Counted from the first letter of the stretch, positions 15,391 to 23,767 are shown. The stretch is DNA of 50,155 nucleotides from a virus (IMGVR_UViG_3300025159_000005:1-50155); one strand, 5' to 3'. The notes: generated from the sequence alone by a model not told the origin. Numbers and translations are program-made.

Positions 15391-16375
15391 TCTCTTCCTC
15401 CTGGTCGGGCGCGGCTTCCTTCTCCATCATTAAGATGCTGTCGCCAACCGACAACAACTCTACGCCGCGCTCCTCCGTCCCTCTTGTTGAGGGTCGGTTC
15501 TTCAGCAGCTGCAGAAAAGTCGAACCCTCATATCGCTTGACTAGCGCTCGCAGTTCCCAGTACTCGTCTTCGTCAAACCGGTCACCTAATGTCTGCTTCG
15601 CCATCTCGAACGTCATGTTCCCGACTGGGTTGAGCGCCGGTCGGTACGTGGAGAAGACGATGTCGGCCTGTTCTTCGCCGCCGTACTTGAGCTGTGCGAG
15701 CGTGACCGGGATGTGCCCCGCGTTACGGGAGTTGGTACCACCAAATTCATCGTTGCGGGAAAGTTGGTGAAGTGCGACAACGCCCACCCCTGCTGCATTC
15801 GACCAGACCTGGAGCGCTTCGGCCAATCTCGGTATGCGCGACTGCTCGTTGAATCCAAACTCCCCGGCTCGGGTGAGGAGGGAGAGGTAGTCGATGAAAA
15901 CGACTCGGGGTTGCTCCTCAGCTCGGAGAGCAGAAAGCCGAAGAGTCGCGTCAAGGTGTTCGGGATGGGGGCGGGTTCCCGCGAGAACGTGAACCTTACC
16001 CCGCGCAAACTCTCGCCACGACTGTCGAAGTTGGTCTCCTCGCTCACCACGTAACTCCTCCTCAAGCTGGTCAGGTGACCGGCCGGTCCTGACCGACATC
16101 ATCTTCACCACATACTGCCAGGGTGCCTCGTCTAGTCCTACGATAGCTACTGGCGTTCCTGCCTCGGCCATCGTGACCGCCATGTTCAGCATCGTAGTCG
16201 TCTTGCGTGTCCCTGTCCTACCGCCCAGCAGCGCGAAGTTGCCGGGCAGAATGCCACCTCTGCGGAGCAACAGGTCTACGCCCATCACGCCGGTCGAACT
16301 CGCCGGCCGCTCGTCGTTAACCGACTCGTCGACCAACTTCAGCTGCTGCGACTGGTCGTAGACCCTCAATCCCAT
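15359..16375 (-). CDS. Replicative DnaB-like helicase
   Basis: Product of 338 aa, SD AGGAGG. The RecA-type ATPase core has Walker A GGRTGTRKTT (51-60), Walker B VVFIDYLSLL (~155-165) and the motif ALHQLSRN (~200-208) of DnaB/RadA-family ATPases. The domain preceding DnaB's N-terminal scaffold is missing, so this is the short C-terminal-domain form seen in many phages. It should unwind DNA ahead of the fork together with the primase and polymerase of the adjacent unit. The C-terminus is acidic. It overlaps the next gene by 32 bases. Confidence 0.87.
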   Translation of the reverse strand: MGLRVYDQSQQLKLVDESVNDERPASSTGVMGVDLLLRRGGILPGNFALLGGRTGTRKTTTMLNMAVTMAEAGTPVAIVGLDEAPWQYVVKMMSVRTGRSPDQLEEELRGERGDQLRQSWREFARGKVHVLAGTRPHPEHLDATLRLSALRAEEQPRVVFIDYLSLLTRAGEFGFNEQSRIPRLAEALQVWSNAAGVGVVALHQLSRNDEFGGTNSRNAGHIPVTLAQLKYGGEEQADIVFSTYRPALNPVGNMTFEMAKQTLGDRFDEDEYWELRALVKRYEGSTFLQLLKNRPSTRGTEERGVELLSVGDSILMMEKEAAPDQEEENERVVRATQT

Positions 16376-16383
16376 CTTACCTC

Positions 16384-16452
16384 CTAGTTGGTGTAGACCT
16401 TATCCCTTCCCATCAGGCCTACGCAGGAGACCCCATCTTGCTGGCCTCCCAT
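16384..16452 (-). CDS. Possible 22-aa peptide upstream of the helicase
   Basis: A 22-aa ORF (MGGQQDGVSC...) lies in the gap between the SSB-like gene and the helicase, with a weak GGGCAGGG just before the ATG. It may be a leader peptide, or the gap may simply be untranslated. Nothing else supports it. Confidence 0.25.
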   Translation of the reverse strand: MGGQQDGVSCVGLMGRDKVYTN

Positions 16453-16492
16453 CCCTGCCCGACTTACGCGCGTAACGCTTACGGGCTACGTC

Positions 16493-16999
16493 TTACTCTG
16501 GCTCGATGCCGGCATCTTCGGCAACGAGCACTGCACGCCGCTTGACGTAGTCGTTCTCGTACGACCCGTACGCAAGCCACGCGATATAATCGCGGCCATC
16601 ACGCTCGCCGTCACCATAGCCGTGGTCGGCGTCTGCCCGGTCGGCATCTATCTCAATGAGGTCACCGAGGCTAACTCCATCGAACGCGCCGCCCTTCAGC
16701 TCCATCTTCAGCGCATCTTCAAGAGTAACCTTGCCCCCACCACCCTTCTTGCCACCGGTCTTTCGACCCTTGCCACTACTCGAACGTGTGTTCGACGGCT
16801 CACGTTCGTCAGACGCTACCTCATCGGCCTTGATGCTGGCCTCAATGGCAACGAAGACAAAATCCCGAAGCTCCTCAAACGATTGTTCGAGACCTTCGAG
16901 GTCCGTGGCGTCGAGCTGCCCCGCTCGAACAGCCGAGGCGACAATGGCTGCGGCTGCGTTCGTCGCAGTCTGCAGCCCTGGTGTCCGCCAAAGTGCCAT
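16493..16999 (-). CDS. Hypothetical protein, possible DNA-binding (first gene of leftward unit)
   Basis: Product of 168 aa; the ATG at 16999 is chosen because GAGAGGAG lies seven bases upstream, whereas a longer frame would begin at 17026. Three parts are visible: an Ala-rich helical N-terminus to about residue 65, a Ser/Lys/Gly-rich flexible linker (GKGRKTGGKKGGGG), and an acidic C-terminal region containing GVSLGDLIEID and DYIAWLAYGSYENDYVKRRA. The last segment resembles the small YLxWL-type domain found beside exonucleases and in phage recombination proteins. It is likely involved in early DNA metabolism. This is a weak family call. Confidence 0.6.
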   Translation of the reverse strand: MALWRTPGLQTATNAAAAIVASAVRAGQLDATDLEGLEQSFEELRDFVFVAIEASIKADEVASDEREPSNTRSSSGKGRKTGGKKGGGGKVTLEDALKMELKGGAFDGVSLGDLIEIDADRADADHGYGDGERDGRDYIAWLAYGSYENDYVKRRAVLVAEDAGIEPE

Positions 17000-17040
17000 A
17001 GTGCTCCTCTCTTCCTGGGACGACATCTCGTTGTTTTCGC

Positions 17041-17122
17041 CCCTGTGAACAAGGCGGTTTCGTGCGGGGTTAGTTTATCTTTCGTTGCGGTGCAAGGAAA
17101 ACGCGTTTGACTGGCCGGTCAG
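17041..17122 (-). promoter_or_regulatory. Conserved head-of-unit module, copy A (leftward)
   Basis: Read leftwards, this segment starts with a partial palindrome CTGACCGGCCAGTCAA, then 6 bases, then TTTCCTTGCA, then about 21 bases, then CCCCGCACGAAACCGCCTT and CACAGGGG. The same elements occur with the same spacing at 31069-31150, and the downstream half at 17260-17287. It lies just upstream of the first leftward gene. It may be an operator with promoter, or a structured leader. No standard -10/-35 pair is clear inside it. Confidence 0.65.
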
Positions 17123-17147
17123 CTTTTTGCCCCTAGCGCGTGTAACG

Positions 17148-17176
17148 TTGGCGTATACTCTACAACATGCTATGCT
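17148..17176 (+). promoter_or_regulatory. Sigma70-type extended -10 promoter for the replication unit
   Basis: TTGGCG at 17148-17153, a 17-base spacer and TATGCT at 17171-17176, with TG one base before the -10 (extended -10, TGC then TATGCT). It reads rightwards toward the gene at 17297. The copy-C element (17260-17287) would be inside its 5' leader. Confidence 0.7.
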
Positions 17177-17259
17177 GTAGCTACTACCCGGCAGATTAAG
17201 TATAGCCACGCGTGCGCTCCTCTAGTGTAGTGCATTGATGAGTCGAACGTATGTTCCCA

Positions 17260-17290
17260 CCCCGCATGATACCGCCTTAGTTACAGGGAG
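17260..17290 (+). promoter_or_regulatory. Conserved head-of-unit element, copy C, with SD
   Basis: CCCCGCATGATACCGCCTTA followed by GTTACAGGGAGG. It matches the downstream half of copies A and B. It ends in the SD of the gene starting at 17297, so if transcribed from the promoter at 17148 it would be a leader element. The palindrome and TTTCCTTGCA of copies A and B are not conserved here. Confidence 0.55.
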
Positions 17291-17296
17291 GTAATC

Positions 17297-17674
17297 GTGA
17301 CGAATAAGCCGAAGCGTAAAGGTACTGACGGAGAACGAGAGGTCCTTTCTCGACTTCGTACCGCTGGCCGTACAGTTGGCACTATGTGGCATCGTACAGC
17401 GGCTGGAACACCGTGGGACATTGACAACGGCGTACCGTTCGAAACTAACTGGAACCCAGGATTCTTTTTGCTGGCAACGCGCGATGACCGCGGTACCTGG
17501 CTGGTAACTCTCGAACTTGAGGAGCTTCTTGAGCTCATAGATTATGAGGTGGTAGCTGAGTCTCCGGTTCAGGTTGAGGTAAAGAGACGTAAGAAGTTTG
17601 CGCTACATAGCCTATATCGCCAAGAAAAGGGGACAGTTGATGCGTACAACGAAGCCGACCCTAGCTCAGCTTAG
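17297..17674 (+). CDS. Nuclease-like protein (possible Holliday-junction resolvase type)
   Basis: Product of 125 aa from a GTG after AGGGAGG. It begins KGTDGEREVLSRLR, like the N-terminal Glu-bearing helix of Hjc/VRR-type PD-(D/E)XK resolvases, and has PFETNWNPGFFLLA and the basic strand VQVEVKRRKKFALH that could be the E-x-K element. The catalytic pattern is not complete by eye, so it may be a non-catalytic relative. First gene of the replication unit. Its 3' end overlaps the primase start region. Confidence 0.55.
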   Translation: MTNKPKRKGTDGEREVLSRLRTAGRTVGTMWHRTAAGTPWDIDNGVPFETNWNPGFFLLATRDDRGTWLVTLELEELLELIDYEVVAESPVQVEVKRRKKFALHSLYRQEKGTVDAYNEADPSSA

Positions 17675-18731
17675 GTCGCTCATCGGGAACCCCGAGGTTT
17701 ATGCTGTTCAGCGAGCCGACGGCGGGTGGTTTCCCGTTAAAGAAAAGCTGGGTGTTGGAATTTTAGCCCAACACCTCGCGGGCGAACTTACGGCGGGTAC
17801 CTACATAGTGCGGCCGCCCGACCAGGCCCGAACACTGGTTTTCGACGTGGACCACAAAGATAAGGATGAGGCTGAGAAGATACTGAACAGCGTTACGCAG
17901 GTTATTGATAAGGTCGGTCTTGAGTACGGTGTGGAATTTTCGGGGCGTAAGGGCTATCATGTTTGGGTCATTGCCAAAGAGTACCTCTCGGCGGCCGTTT
18001 TGTACCGGCTCGGACGCGGCATCCGCGACGAGGCCGGCATTTCAGCCTTGGAGGTTTTTCCGAAGCAGGTTGAAGTGCGGGACTTAGGCAACCTAGTAAA
18101 GCTGCCCGGAGGGATACATCAGGTTACACAAAAGCACAACGACTTCATTGACAATTTTCCGGTACGCAACTCGGTAGAGAAGCTGTTTGCTGCGGCTGAA
18201 CTATACCCAGAGATTGTGGTTCGGTCCCGCCGTCGAGGAGACCCGGCTGGCATCGAGTACCCCTGTGTTTATGCGCTGCAAGAGGGGGCACCCGAAGGCG
18301 GACGGAACGTTCACATGTTCCACCTGGCAACCATGCTTCGGAAGTTCAGCCTAAACGACGAGCACGTCGAGGCCATTATGCGGGCGACCAACGAGAGGTC
18401 GGACCCGCCGTTGCCCGATGAGGAGCTCGACGGCATCATCGAGAACAGCCGGTGGGCCGGTCCGGTGTGTGACCAGCTGAACCCAGAGGTTCACTGTGGT
18501 GAACAGTGCATTAAGGCAAAGCATCCAGGACTCTACACCCGAGACGGCGCTGCTCGATGGGCAGCTGACGGCGAAGAGTTCGTGGTCACGGTACGTGAGC
18601 GAGCGGACGACGGCCGCGTCCTAGAGCTAGAACACCCGGACTTCGTACAGGCTCGAGCGGTGTTGGTTGAGCCAAAGGGTAAGTCGAAGCGTTGGTGGGA
18701 GCGAGAGAAGGATGATGGAACCGAAGGATAA
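17640..18731 (+). CDS. AEP-type primase (archaeo-eukaryotic primase fold)
   Basis: Product of 363 aa; the ATG at 17640 follows a purine-rich SD and removes an unlikely extension from 17598. LVFDVDHKD (residues ~66-74) gives the metal-binding D-x-D, EFSGRKGYHVW (~99-109) is the family nucleotide-binding loop, and LEVFPKQ plus GNLVKLPGGIHQ match the later AEP motifs. Residues ~275-300 have HCGEQC that may bind zinc. It should make primers for the family A polymerase encoded 3 kb downstream. Some relatives are primase-polymerases. Confidence 0.82.
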   Translation: MRTTKPTLAQLRSLIGNPEVYAVQRADGGWFPVKEKLGVGILAQHLAGELTAGTYIVRPPDQARTLVFDVDHKDKDEAEKILNSVTQVIDKVGLEYGVEFSGRKGYHVWVIAKEYLSAAVLYRLGRGIRDEAGISALEVFPKQVEVRDLGNLVKLPGGIHQVTQKHNDFIDNFPVRNSVEKLFAAAELYPEIVVRSRRRGDPAGIEYPCVYALQEGAPEGGRNVHMFHLATMLRKFSLNDEHVEAIMRATNERSDPPLPDEELDGIIENSRWAGPVCDQLNPEVHCGEQCIKAKHPGLYTRDGAARWAADGEEFVVTVRERADDGRVLELEHPDFVQARAVLVEPKGKSKRWWEREKDDGTEG

Positions 18732-18930
18732 CGCTAGCTGGAAGGTGAACGCCTACTGTCCGCACGGTCTCGTGCGTTCCGTAGAGTTAGACATCGACGG
18801 CCGCTTCGTGTTCCCCGACCCTTGCTGCGAGGTCGTTTCCCGGGCACCTTCGAAGTTTGCAGTATGGCGAGAGACTCGGCGATTCCGCCGACAGATGAGG
18901 AGACTAAGGGAGTGGGTCGATGGCAGCTGA
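18715..18930 (+). CDS. Small zinc-ribbon-like protein
   Basis: Product of 71 aa; overlaps the primase end by 17 bases. Residues ~12-40 contain YCPHG and PCCEVV, so Cys and His could bind a metal. The C-terminus is a highly basic helix (RRFRRQMRRLREW). Two in-frame ATGs (18712 and 18715) follow GAGAGAAGG; the second is used here. Function unknown, possibly nucleic-acid binding. Confidence 0.6.
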   Translation: MEPKDNASWKVNAYCPHGLVRSVELDIDGRFVFPDPCCEVVSRAPSKFAVWRETRRFRRQMRRLREWVDGS

Positions 18931-19072
18931 ATATGTGGTGCGACTGCGAGTGGATTACGCGACGGACCGGCCGTATCCCGATGCAGATGAGCTTGAGTGG
19001 ATATTAGAGTCGGCAATGGAAGACCGGCAGGGTTACTGGACAGCTACGGTTCTTGAGGTGGATGAAGTATGA
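18920..19072 (+). CDS. 50-aa acidic protein
   Basis: A 50-aa ORF (AAEYVVRLRVDYATDRPYP...) that starts 11 bases inside the preceding gene and ends within the next gene's ATGATG. It looks like a beta-alpha-beta peptide (VVRLRVDY, LEWILESAME, WTATVLEVDEV), which is protein-like rather than random. No family recognised. Confidence 0.55.
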   Translation: MAAEYVVRLRVDYATDRPYPDADELEWILESAMEDRQGYWTATVLEVDEV

Positions 19073-19383
19073 TGTTTGGCGCGCACTTTAGTCCGCCACT
19101 TGGCGGAAAGCCTGGGCCTCCAAAAGAAGATTGGGAAATTGCTCGAGACTGTCTTTATAACTCGCACACAAAGAAACTTCAAGGCCTTCGCATTGAGCCG
19201 TCAGCAGTTGTTGGGTCTGCTCGAAAGTGGTTTATCAGCAGTGTTGTACGCTGGCAGTTTTATGACGAAGTTGGCGTACGGACTGCTTCTCATTTTGACA
19301 GCGAGGAGTTCGTACGAATTAACGCGGTACAGGCGAACTACGCTAGCTTTATCGACTACCTAGATAGTTTGCGGGAGGAGTAA
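19069..19383 (+). CDS. Hypothetical protein in replication unit
   Basis: Product of 104 aa starting MMFGAHFSPP with GAGGTGG seven bases upstream. It has a Pro/Gly-rich N-terminus and a globular rest with several Trp and Phe residues (ARKWFISSVVRWQFYDEVGV). No motif is recognised. It precedes the Cas4-like nuclease by four bases. Confidence 0.6.
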   Translation: MMFGAHFSPPLGGKPGPPKEDWEIARDCLYNSHTKKLQGLRIEPSAVVGSARKWFISSVVRWQFYDEVGVRTASHFDSEEFVRINAVQANYASFIDYLDSLREE

Positions 19384-19387
19384 CAAA

Positions 19388-20344
19388 ATGCCGATAATCG
19401 GATTTGTGGACCCCTCACACTATGAGAGGTCGCATGCAAAGGCTGGGCGCCTACCGAACTGGTATTCGGTAGACGACCTAATTGAGCGTTCGCTCGACCC
19501 CAACCCAAAATGGTCGCCGTGGACCTACGAGCTAGTCAAGGCGGTGCTGGAAGAAACGCAGGACATCAAGGGACGCGGCGACCGCATCAGCGCTACGACG
19601 TTGACAGCACCATGTCCGCGCGCTGAGATACTGAAGCGCAAGGTGGACTTTATCGCCAGCCTTGACGACCTGTATCGAGCACTACGCGGTACGATGATTC
19701 ACCGTACGCTCGAACGGTATACTCGAGCGACGGGCATCGCCGAGGCAACCCTAGTGACGACAGTTGATGGTATCCGGCTGAGCGGCAGTCCGGACCTGCT
19801 AACCCCGGACGTTGTATATGATTACAAGACGACCGACAATCCTCCGCCGTTCGGCTACCCGTACCGACACCACACCGAACAGGTGCAGCTGTACGCCTTC
19901 ATCGCAAGGCATGTCGAAGAGTGGTCAACTTGGGACACGGGGGAGAAAGTGCCGAACGGGAAGCTGCCCTTTGACCCCCGAACTTCGCCGGTTAAGCGCG
20001 CGGTTGTTGCCTACCTTGGGCCGAAAGGACCAAAACTCATTGAGGTCCAACGCAAGGAAGAGATGGTGACCCCAACCGGTGCTGTTCGAGAAGCTAAGCG
20101 GCCGTATATCTGGGACGATGAGCGGATACTAGAAGAGTTTCGTCCGAAGCTCTACATGGTGAAGCAAGCGCTTGAGGTCTACCCGGACTGGCCGGCGGGA
20201 GCGGAAGAGCTGTGGGGTGGACCACCCGGCTGGAAATGTCCCGGCCCGCCGCTCTGTAACTTGCCCGACTGTCTCGCTCGTCGAGACCCTAGCATGTATG
20301 CGTGGGAGAAACCCGAACCGCCGAAGCGAGGGAGGAAACGATGA
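19388..20344 (+). CDS. Cas4/RecB-like PD-(D/E)XK exonuclease with Fe-S cysteines
   Basis: Product of 318 aa. The nuclease elements are RGTMIHRTLE (100-109, with the conserved His), GSPDLLT (133-139, the metal-binding Asp), DYKTT (145-149, D-x-K), and the helix HTEQVQLYAF (~162-171) with the Gln motif. One Cys lies early in TAPCPR (C76) and three late in KCPGPPLCNLPDC (~280-293), the arrangement of AddB/Cas4-type 4Fe-4S nucleases. It probably processes DNA ends in phage replication or recombination. It is followed directly by the HExxH gene. Confidence 0.87.
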   Translation: MPIIGFVDPSHYERSHAKAGRLPNWYSVDDLIERSLDPNPKWSPWTYELVKAVLEETQDIKGRGDRISATTLTAPCPRAEILKRKVDFIASLDDLYRALRGTMIHRTLERYTRATGIAEATLVTTVDGIRLSGSPDLLTPDVVYDYKTTDNPPPFGYPYRHHTEQVQLYAFIARHVEEWSTWDTGEKVPNGKLPFDPRTSPVKRAVVAYLGPKGPKLIEVQRKEEMVTPTGAVREAKRPYIWDDERILEEFRPKLYMVKQALEVYPDWPAGAEELWGGPPGWKCPGPPLCNLPDCLARRDPSMYAWEKPEPPKRGRKR

Positions 20345-20688
20345 GGCTGCACGACAAGAGGCTGCGTGTTGGTCCTATGACCTATCGCGTATGGTCTGAT
20401 AAGAACGCAACGGAAGCACTACAGGTGGGTAATGCCGTTGGTGCGTGCCAGGAAGATAGTCTTATCATGCTCGTTGACCCCTCAACTGCCTATGACCGGC
20501 AGGCAGAAACGATTCTTCACGAGGCCCTACACGCCGTCTGGACGCAGACTTACATGGACATTGTCTACCCTGATGGAGATGCGGACAGCGAGGGAGAAAA
20601 GATGATATCTGAGCTGGCACCGCGAGTACTGTCGCTGCTTCGGGATAACTCGTGGTTGGTGCGATTCCTACTAGAGGAAAAGAAATGA
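20341..20688 (+). CDS. HExxH zinc metallopeptidase-like protein
   Basis: Product of 115 aa from the ATG at 20341 (GAGGAAACG upstream; overlap of four bases with the nuclease). ILHEALHAVW (58-67) gives the HExxH zinc motif, and E83 or E85 in DSEGEKMISELA could be the third ligand. It ends in a helix LLRDNSWLVRFL, which I recall from a small phage family of unknown target. It may cleave a host repressor or ImmA/IrrE-type substrate, which is speculation. Confidence 0.7.
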   Translation: MRLHDKRLRVGPMTYRVWSDKNATEALQVGNAVGACQEDSLIMLVDPSTAYDRQAETILHEALHAVWTQTYMDIVYPDGDADSEGEKMISELAPRVLSLLRDNSWLVRFLLEEKK

Positions 20689-20777
20689 CGGTATTTCGAT
20701 GGGTAGCGATGGCATGTATCGTCACGGGCACGGTGCAGGCGGTTATCGCCGTATTCGAGAGGGTGTGGCCTAGGTGA
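20685..20777 (+). CDS. 30-aa membrane peptide
   Basis: An ORF of 30 aa overlapping both neighbours by four bases. It has one hydrophobic stretch (WVAMACIVTGTVQAVIAVF) and an Arg/Pro end. The double overlap and SD GAGGAAAAG support translation. Function unknown. Confidence 0.55.
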   Translation: MTVFRWVAMACIVTGTVQAVIAVFERVWPR

Positions 20778-22693
20778 CGACGCTCTTCATGGACATCGAG
20801 ACCGTTGGCGAGCCGTGGGACGGCAAGTTACTGCTCTTTGGCTGGGCCCGCGACGATGATAATGCTTGGTCGTGGCGCGGCCCCATACTTGACCACGACC
20901 ACGAGCGGATGCTTGAAGACCCCAACATTACTAAGGTCGCACATACTACATTTGACTGGCGTTGGCTACGTCTTACCGGCTACGACATAGCTGGTCCACT
21001 TCACGACACGCGAGTCATGGCGCACTTGCTGAATGAGAATACTCCGCTCGACCTGGATTGGTTAACTCACCGGTACGCCGGCGTTACGAAGGATAAACGA
21101 ATTCATAAGAGCGGTGGAGTGCTCTACTTCTCCTGTGACTACGGGACACGTCATCGACTCGACGAGTTTCCCGAGGGGTCGTGGACGCCAAAGGCTGTTC
21201 AAGAGCTTGAGGCCTACTGTCGCAACGACGTCGTTTCGTTGCGCTCGTTGTACGACGAGTTGAAGCAGCGGCTGCAGGAGAGTGAGTGGTGGGACTACTT
21301 CGAAGAGGAGTCGGTGCCGTACACGTCAGTTCTCGTGGACATGGAATGTGCTGGCATGCCCGTCGACCTCGACATGACCGCTGTTCTAGCAACTGAGGTC
21401 CATGAGGAGAAGGTACGCCTCGGTCAGGAGTTGATGGACGAGGCCAAGTTGCCGGGGTCGTTCAACCTGAACAGCGGGGACCAGCTGGCGACCTACCTGT
21501 TCAGTCGTAGCTTTCGGTTACGAGACCGGCTGCCGATGGACCTGGACCCATTACCCCCTGACCGAGACTTTGAGGTGACTAAGGTCGGACGGCTTTACAT
21601 CGAGGGCGAGTGGATACTTAAGGGTCGAGGGCTGGCGGCGACTCCGCCACCGAAGGACAAGGTCACGGGCAAGGAAGGCAAGCGGCCGTCCACTTCGACA
21701 CCGGAGCTACTGTATATGCACGCCGGCGACGAGTGGGTACGTAAGCTATGTCTTGAATATCGAAAGCGAGAGAAGTTGCTAACGACGTATCTCGAGAAGT
21801 TTCCCCGCATCGTGCACAAGGGTCGCGTGTACGGACGGTACAACCAGGCGGGCACTGTAACCGGCCGGCTCTCTTCGTCTGAGCCCAACATGCAAAACAT
21901 GCCGGCGCGGGGAGAGCTCGGTAAGAAGACGCGCGCTCTATTCCGCGGGAACTTAGTTATCGGGGACTACGACCAGCTTGAGATGCGGTTGATGGCGCAC
22001 TTCTCGCTTGACCCCCGGCTGGTTAAGGTGTTTCAACTCGGCCGAGACCCGCATCTCATTACGGCACAGGCCATCTTCGGGGAGAACGTGGACCCAGACG
22101 GAGAGGAGAGAGGAATCGGGAAGACCCTGAACTTTGCCATCGGTTACGGCGCAGGGCCAAGGAAGGTGGCGCAGGTGCTCAGCCTAAGTGGTTACCCGAC
22201 CACAAGGGACGTAGCTGAGGGCTACCTAGCAGAGCTGCACGGGTTCTACCGGGGCTACTACCGCTGGAAGGACCAGGTCATTGCTAAGGCGAAGCGGTCC
22301 GGTAACGTGCGCACTATCGGCGGTCGTCGTCGCCGCTTACGTGGCGCGTTTCAGGACGTAGCAAACTGGCGGGCGATGGGATACGGCGAACGACAGGCGG
22401 TCAACGCCGTCATTCAGGGCAGCGCTGCCGACATACTGCAGCGAGTGATGGTGACCGGCCGGTGGCAGGACGAGATGCTACTGCTCGCGCAGGTACACGA
22501 CGAACTGGTGTGGGAGTGGGTCGCTGACTATCTGCCGTCCGACGAGCAGCTCGCATACGTGGGGAAGGTAGCGCAGACGGCACATAACTTTGTTCTTAGC
22601 GTACCGCTAGTCTTCGAGCCGCACCACGTTCACTCGTGGGCGGAGAAGGATGGACCTGAGATAGAGTGGGAGGATGATGATGATGAGGTATAG
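20774..22693 (+). CDS. polA: Family A DNA polymerase with 3'-5' exonuclease
   Basis: Product of 639 aa from a GTG overlapping the previous stop. The exonuclease domain comes first, with FMDIETVGEPW (Exo I D-x-E, residues 5-15), THFDW-like AHTTFDW (Exo II) and YCRNDV (Exo III, near 150). The polymerase domain has motif A GDYDQLEMRL (~398-407), motif B KTLNFAIGYG (~455-464) and motif C QVHDELVW (~577-584). There is no 5'-3' exonuclease domain, as in many phages. It replicates the genome with the AEP primase and DnaB-like helicase. Confidence 0.95.
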   Translation: MTTLFMDIETVGEPWDGKLLLFGWARDDDNAWSWRGPILDHDHERMLEDPNITKVAHTTFDWRWLRLTGYDIAGPLHDTRVMAHLLNENTPLDLDWLTHRYAGVTKDKRIHKSGGVLYFSCDYGTRHRLDEFPEGSWTPKAVQELEAYCRNDVVSLRSLYDELKQRLQESEWWDYFEEESVPYTSVLVDMECAGMPVDLDMTAVLATEVHEEKVRLGQELMDEAKLPGSFNLNSGDQLATYLFSRSFRLRDRLPMDLDPLPPDRDFEVTKVGRLYIEGEWILKGRGLAATPPPKDKVTGKEGKRPSTSTPELLYMHAGDEWVRKLCLEYRKREKLLTTYLEKFPRIVHKGRVYGRYNQAGTVTGRLSSSEPNMQNMPARGELGKKTRALFRGNLVIGDYDQLEMRLMAHFSLDPRLVKVFQLGRDPHLITAQAIFGENVDPDGEERGIGKTLNFAIGYGAGPRKVAQVLSLSGYPTTRDVAEGYLAELHGFYRGYYRWKDQVIAKAKRSGNVRTIGGRRRRLRGAFQDVANWRAMGYGERQAVNAVIQGSAADILQRVMVTGRWQDEMLLLAQVHDELVWEWVADYLPSDEQLAYVGKVAQTAHNFVLSVPLVFEPHHVHSWAEKDGPEIEWEDDDDEV

Positions 22694-23111
22694 TAAGTAC
22701 GGACTTCAGGACCTTCGAGACGAGGTCTGTCGGCTTGAACAACAGCTTGAAGACCGCGTAGGAGAAACGCATCAGGCGCAACGAACCCACCACGAACTTC
22801 TTGAAGGGCGGATGATGCGGCTAGCTACACGACTTGAGGCACTGGTTGACACGGCGTCTGAGTCGCATCAGAGTATCGATTGGCTGTCGAAGCGCGTCAC
22901 AGAGCTAGAGCAGCGGCTGCTCGACCATCATGAGGTCGTGCTGGTAAACGACGGCGGTAGTCCCCGAAGTACAAGTGCTTGGCCGAAGTACACCATTTAC
23001 CGCGGACGCACGCCCCAAGGAAAGCGCATTCACGAGATTCGTCGGCCTGGGATGAGCGAGGTAGAGTACCACGTTGAGGGCGTGGCGATGAAGGACGAGG
23101 AGCTGCAATGA
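22680..23111 (+). CDS. Coiled-coil protein with beta C-terminus
   Basis: Product of ~143 aa. Four ATGs in a row (22674-22685) follow GGGAGG; the one at 22680 has the best spacing, but the start is uncertain. Residues ~5-85 are coiled coil (LRDEVCRLEQQLEDRVGE and later heptads), and the C-terminal 50 residues are beta-type (YTIYRGRTPQGKRIHEIRRP). It overlaps the polymerase and the next gene. Possible role in polymerase processivity or assembly is only a guess from position. Confidence 0.6.
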   Translation: MMRYSKYGLQDLRDEVCRLEQQLEDRVGETHQAQRTHHELLEGRMMRLATRLEALVDTASESHQSIDWLSKRVTELEQRLLDHHEVVLVNDGGSPRSTSAWPKYTIYRGRTPQGKRIHEIRRPGMSEVEYHVEGVAMKDEELQ

Positions 23112-23488
23112 ACGACCCGCTTCGAACCTGTCCAACCTGCGGTACCGATGTTACTGGGTTGGACTTGGGATTACGCGACTACCGCTGGATAGCGCCAGCT
23201 TTGCCAGGACGCATGGCACCGACTGACCTGGACTGCGTGCTTGAGCGACATGGCCATGTACTCATCATGGAGTTCAAGCCGCGTGGTGCGAAGCTGCCGT
23301 TGGGTCAGCGTCTTACGCTAAAGACGTTTGTGCGCTTGGGCTGTGACGTGTGGGTCGTGTGGGATACAGAGAAGGGAGATTACGTAGAGGCGGGAATAAT
23401 GGACCGAAGAGGGGAGATTCCTTTTGTTGCGCGAATGACAAAGAAAAAACTAGAACGGCGAGTTGTGAAATGGCTCGCTGAGGCATAG
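23108..23488 (+). CDS. Zinc-ribbon plus nuclease-like protein
   Basis: Product of 126 aa. It begins with a zinc-ribbon half-site (TCPTCGTDV) and continues with a domain having DLDCVLERHGHVLIMEFKP, the D and E-x-K of a PD-(D/E)XK-type nuclease, then LPLGQRLTLK. I have seen this pattern in small phage nuclease-like proteins. Catalysis is not certain. It overlaps the coiled-coil gene by four bases. Confidence 0.65.
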   Translation: MNDPLRTCPTCGTDVTGLDLGLRDYRWIAPALPGRMAPTDLDCVLERHGHVLIMEFKPRGAKLPLGQRLTLKTFVRLGCDVWVVWDTEKGDYVEAGIMDRRGEIPFVARMTKKKLERRVVKWLAEA

Positions 23489-23498
23489 GGAGGAAGAG

Positions 23499-23618
23499 AT
23501 GAACCTAGAAGAGACCATCCTGTCCATGTCCAACGAGGAGGCTGAGTGGTTGCTGTACCTCACGAGGGGCGACCTCTTCTACGACGCACTTGACCGGCGG
23601 GGGAGGGAGGAACAGTGA
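23499..23618 (+). CDS. 39-aa acidic peptide
   Basis: A 39-aa ORF (NLEETILSMSNEEAEWLLYL...) with SD AGGGAGGAAGAG. It forms two short amphipathic helices. Overlap of four bases with the next gene supports translation. Function unknown. Confidence 0.6.
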   Translation: MNLEETILSMSNEEAEWLLYLTRGDLFYDALDRRGREEQ

Positions 23619-23767
23619 GCTGGGACGGACAAGAATTGCGCATTAAGCTCGATGTGTTGGCGAAGAGCTACGGTATTCTGTTTCTCGAGCTTGCTGAGAT
23701 AGAGGAGCACGTCGCGGGCGGACCGACGCTCGTCTTGTACTTCCGGAAACCAGCTGATGGGCGTTGA
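23615..23767 (+). CDS. 50-aa hypothetical protein
   Basis: A 50-aa ORF from a GTG after GGGAGGGAGG, beginning SWDGQELRIKLDVLAK. It is alpha/beta with a hydrophobic strand (PTLVLYF) near the end. No family recognised. Its stop lies inside the next gene's start region. Confidence 0.55.
   Translation: MSWDGQELRIKLDVLAKSYGILFLELAEIEEHVAGGPTLVLYFRKPADGR

Noticed and set aside
17107-17135. TTGACT as a -35 promoter box
   Set aside because: No -10 lies at 16-18 bases; the TTGGCG-TATGCT pair at 17148 is better. The TTGACT is part of the module palindrome.
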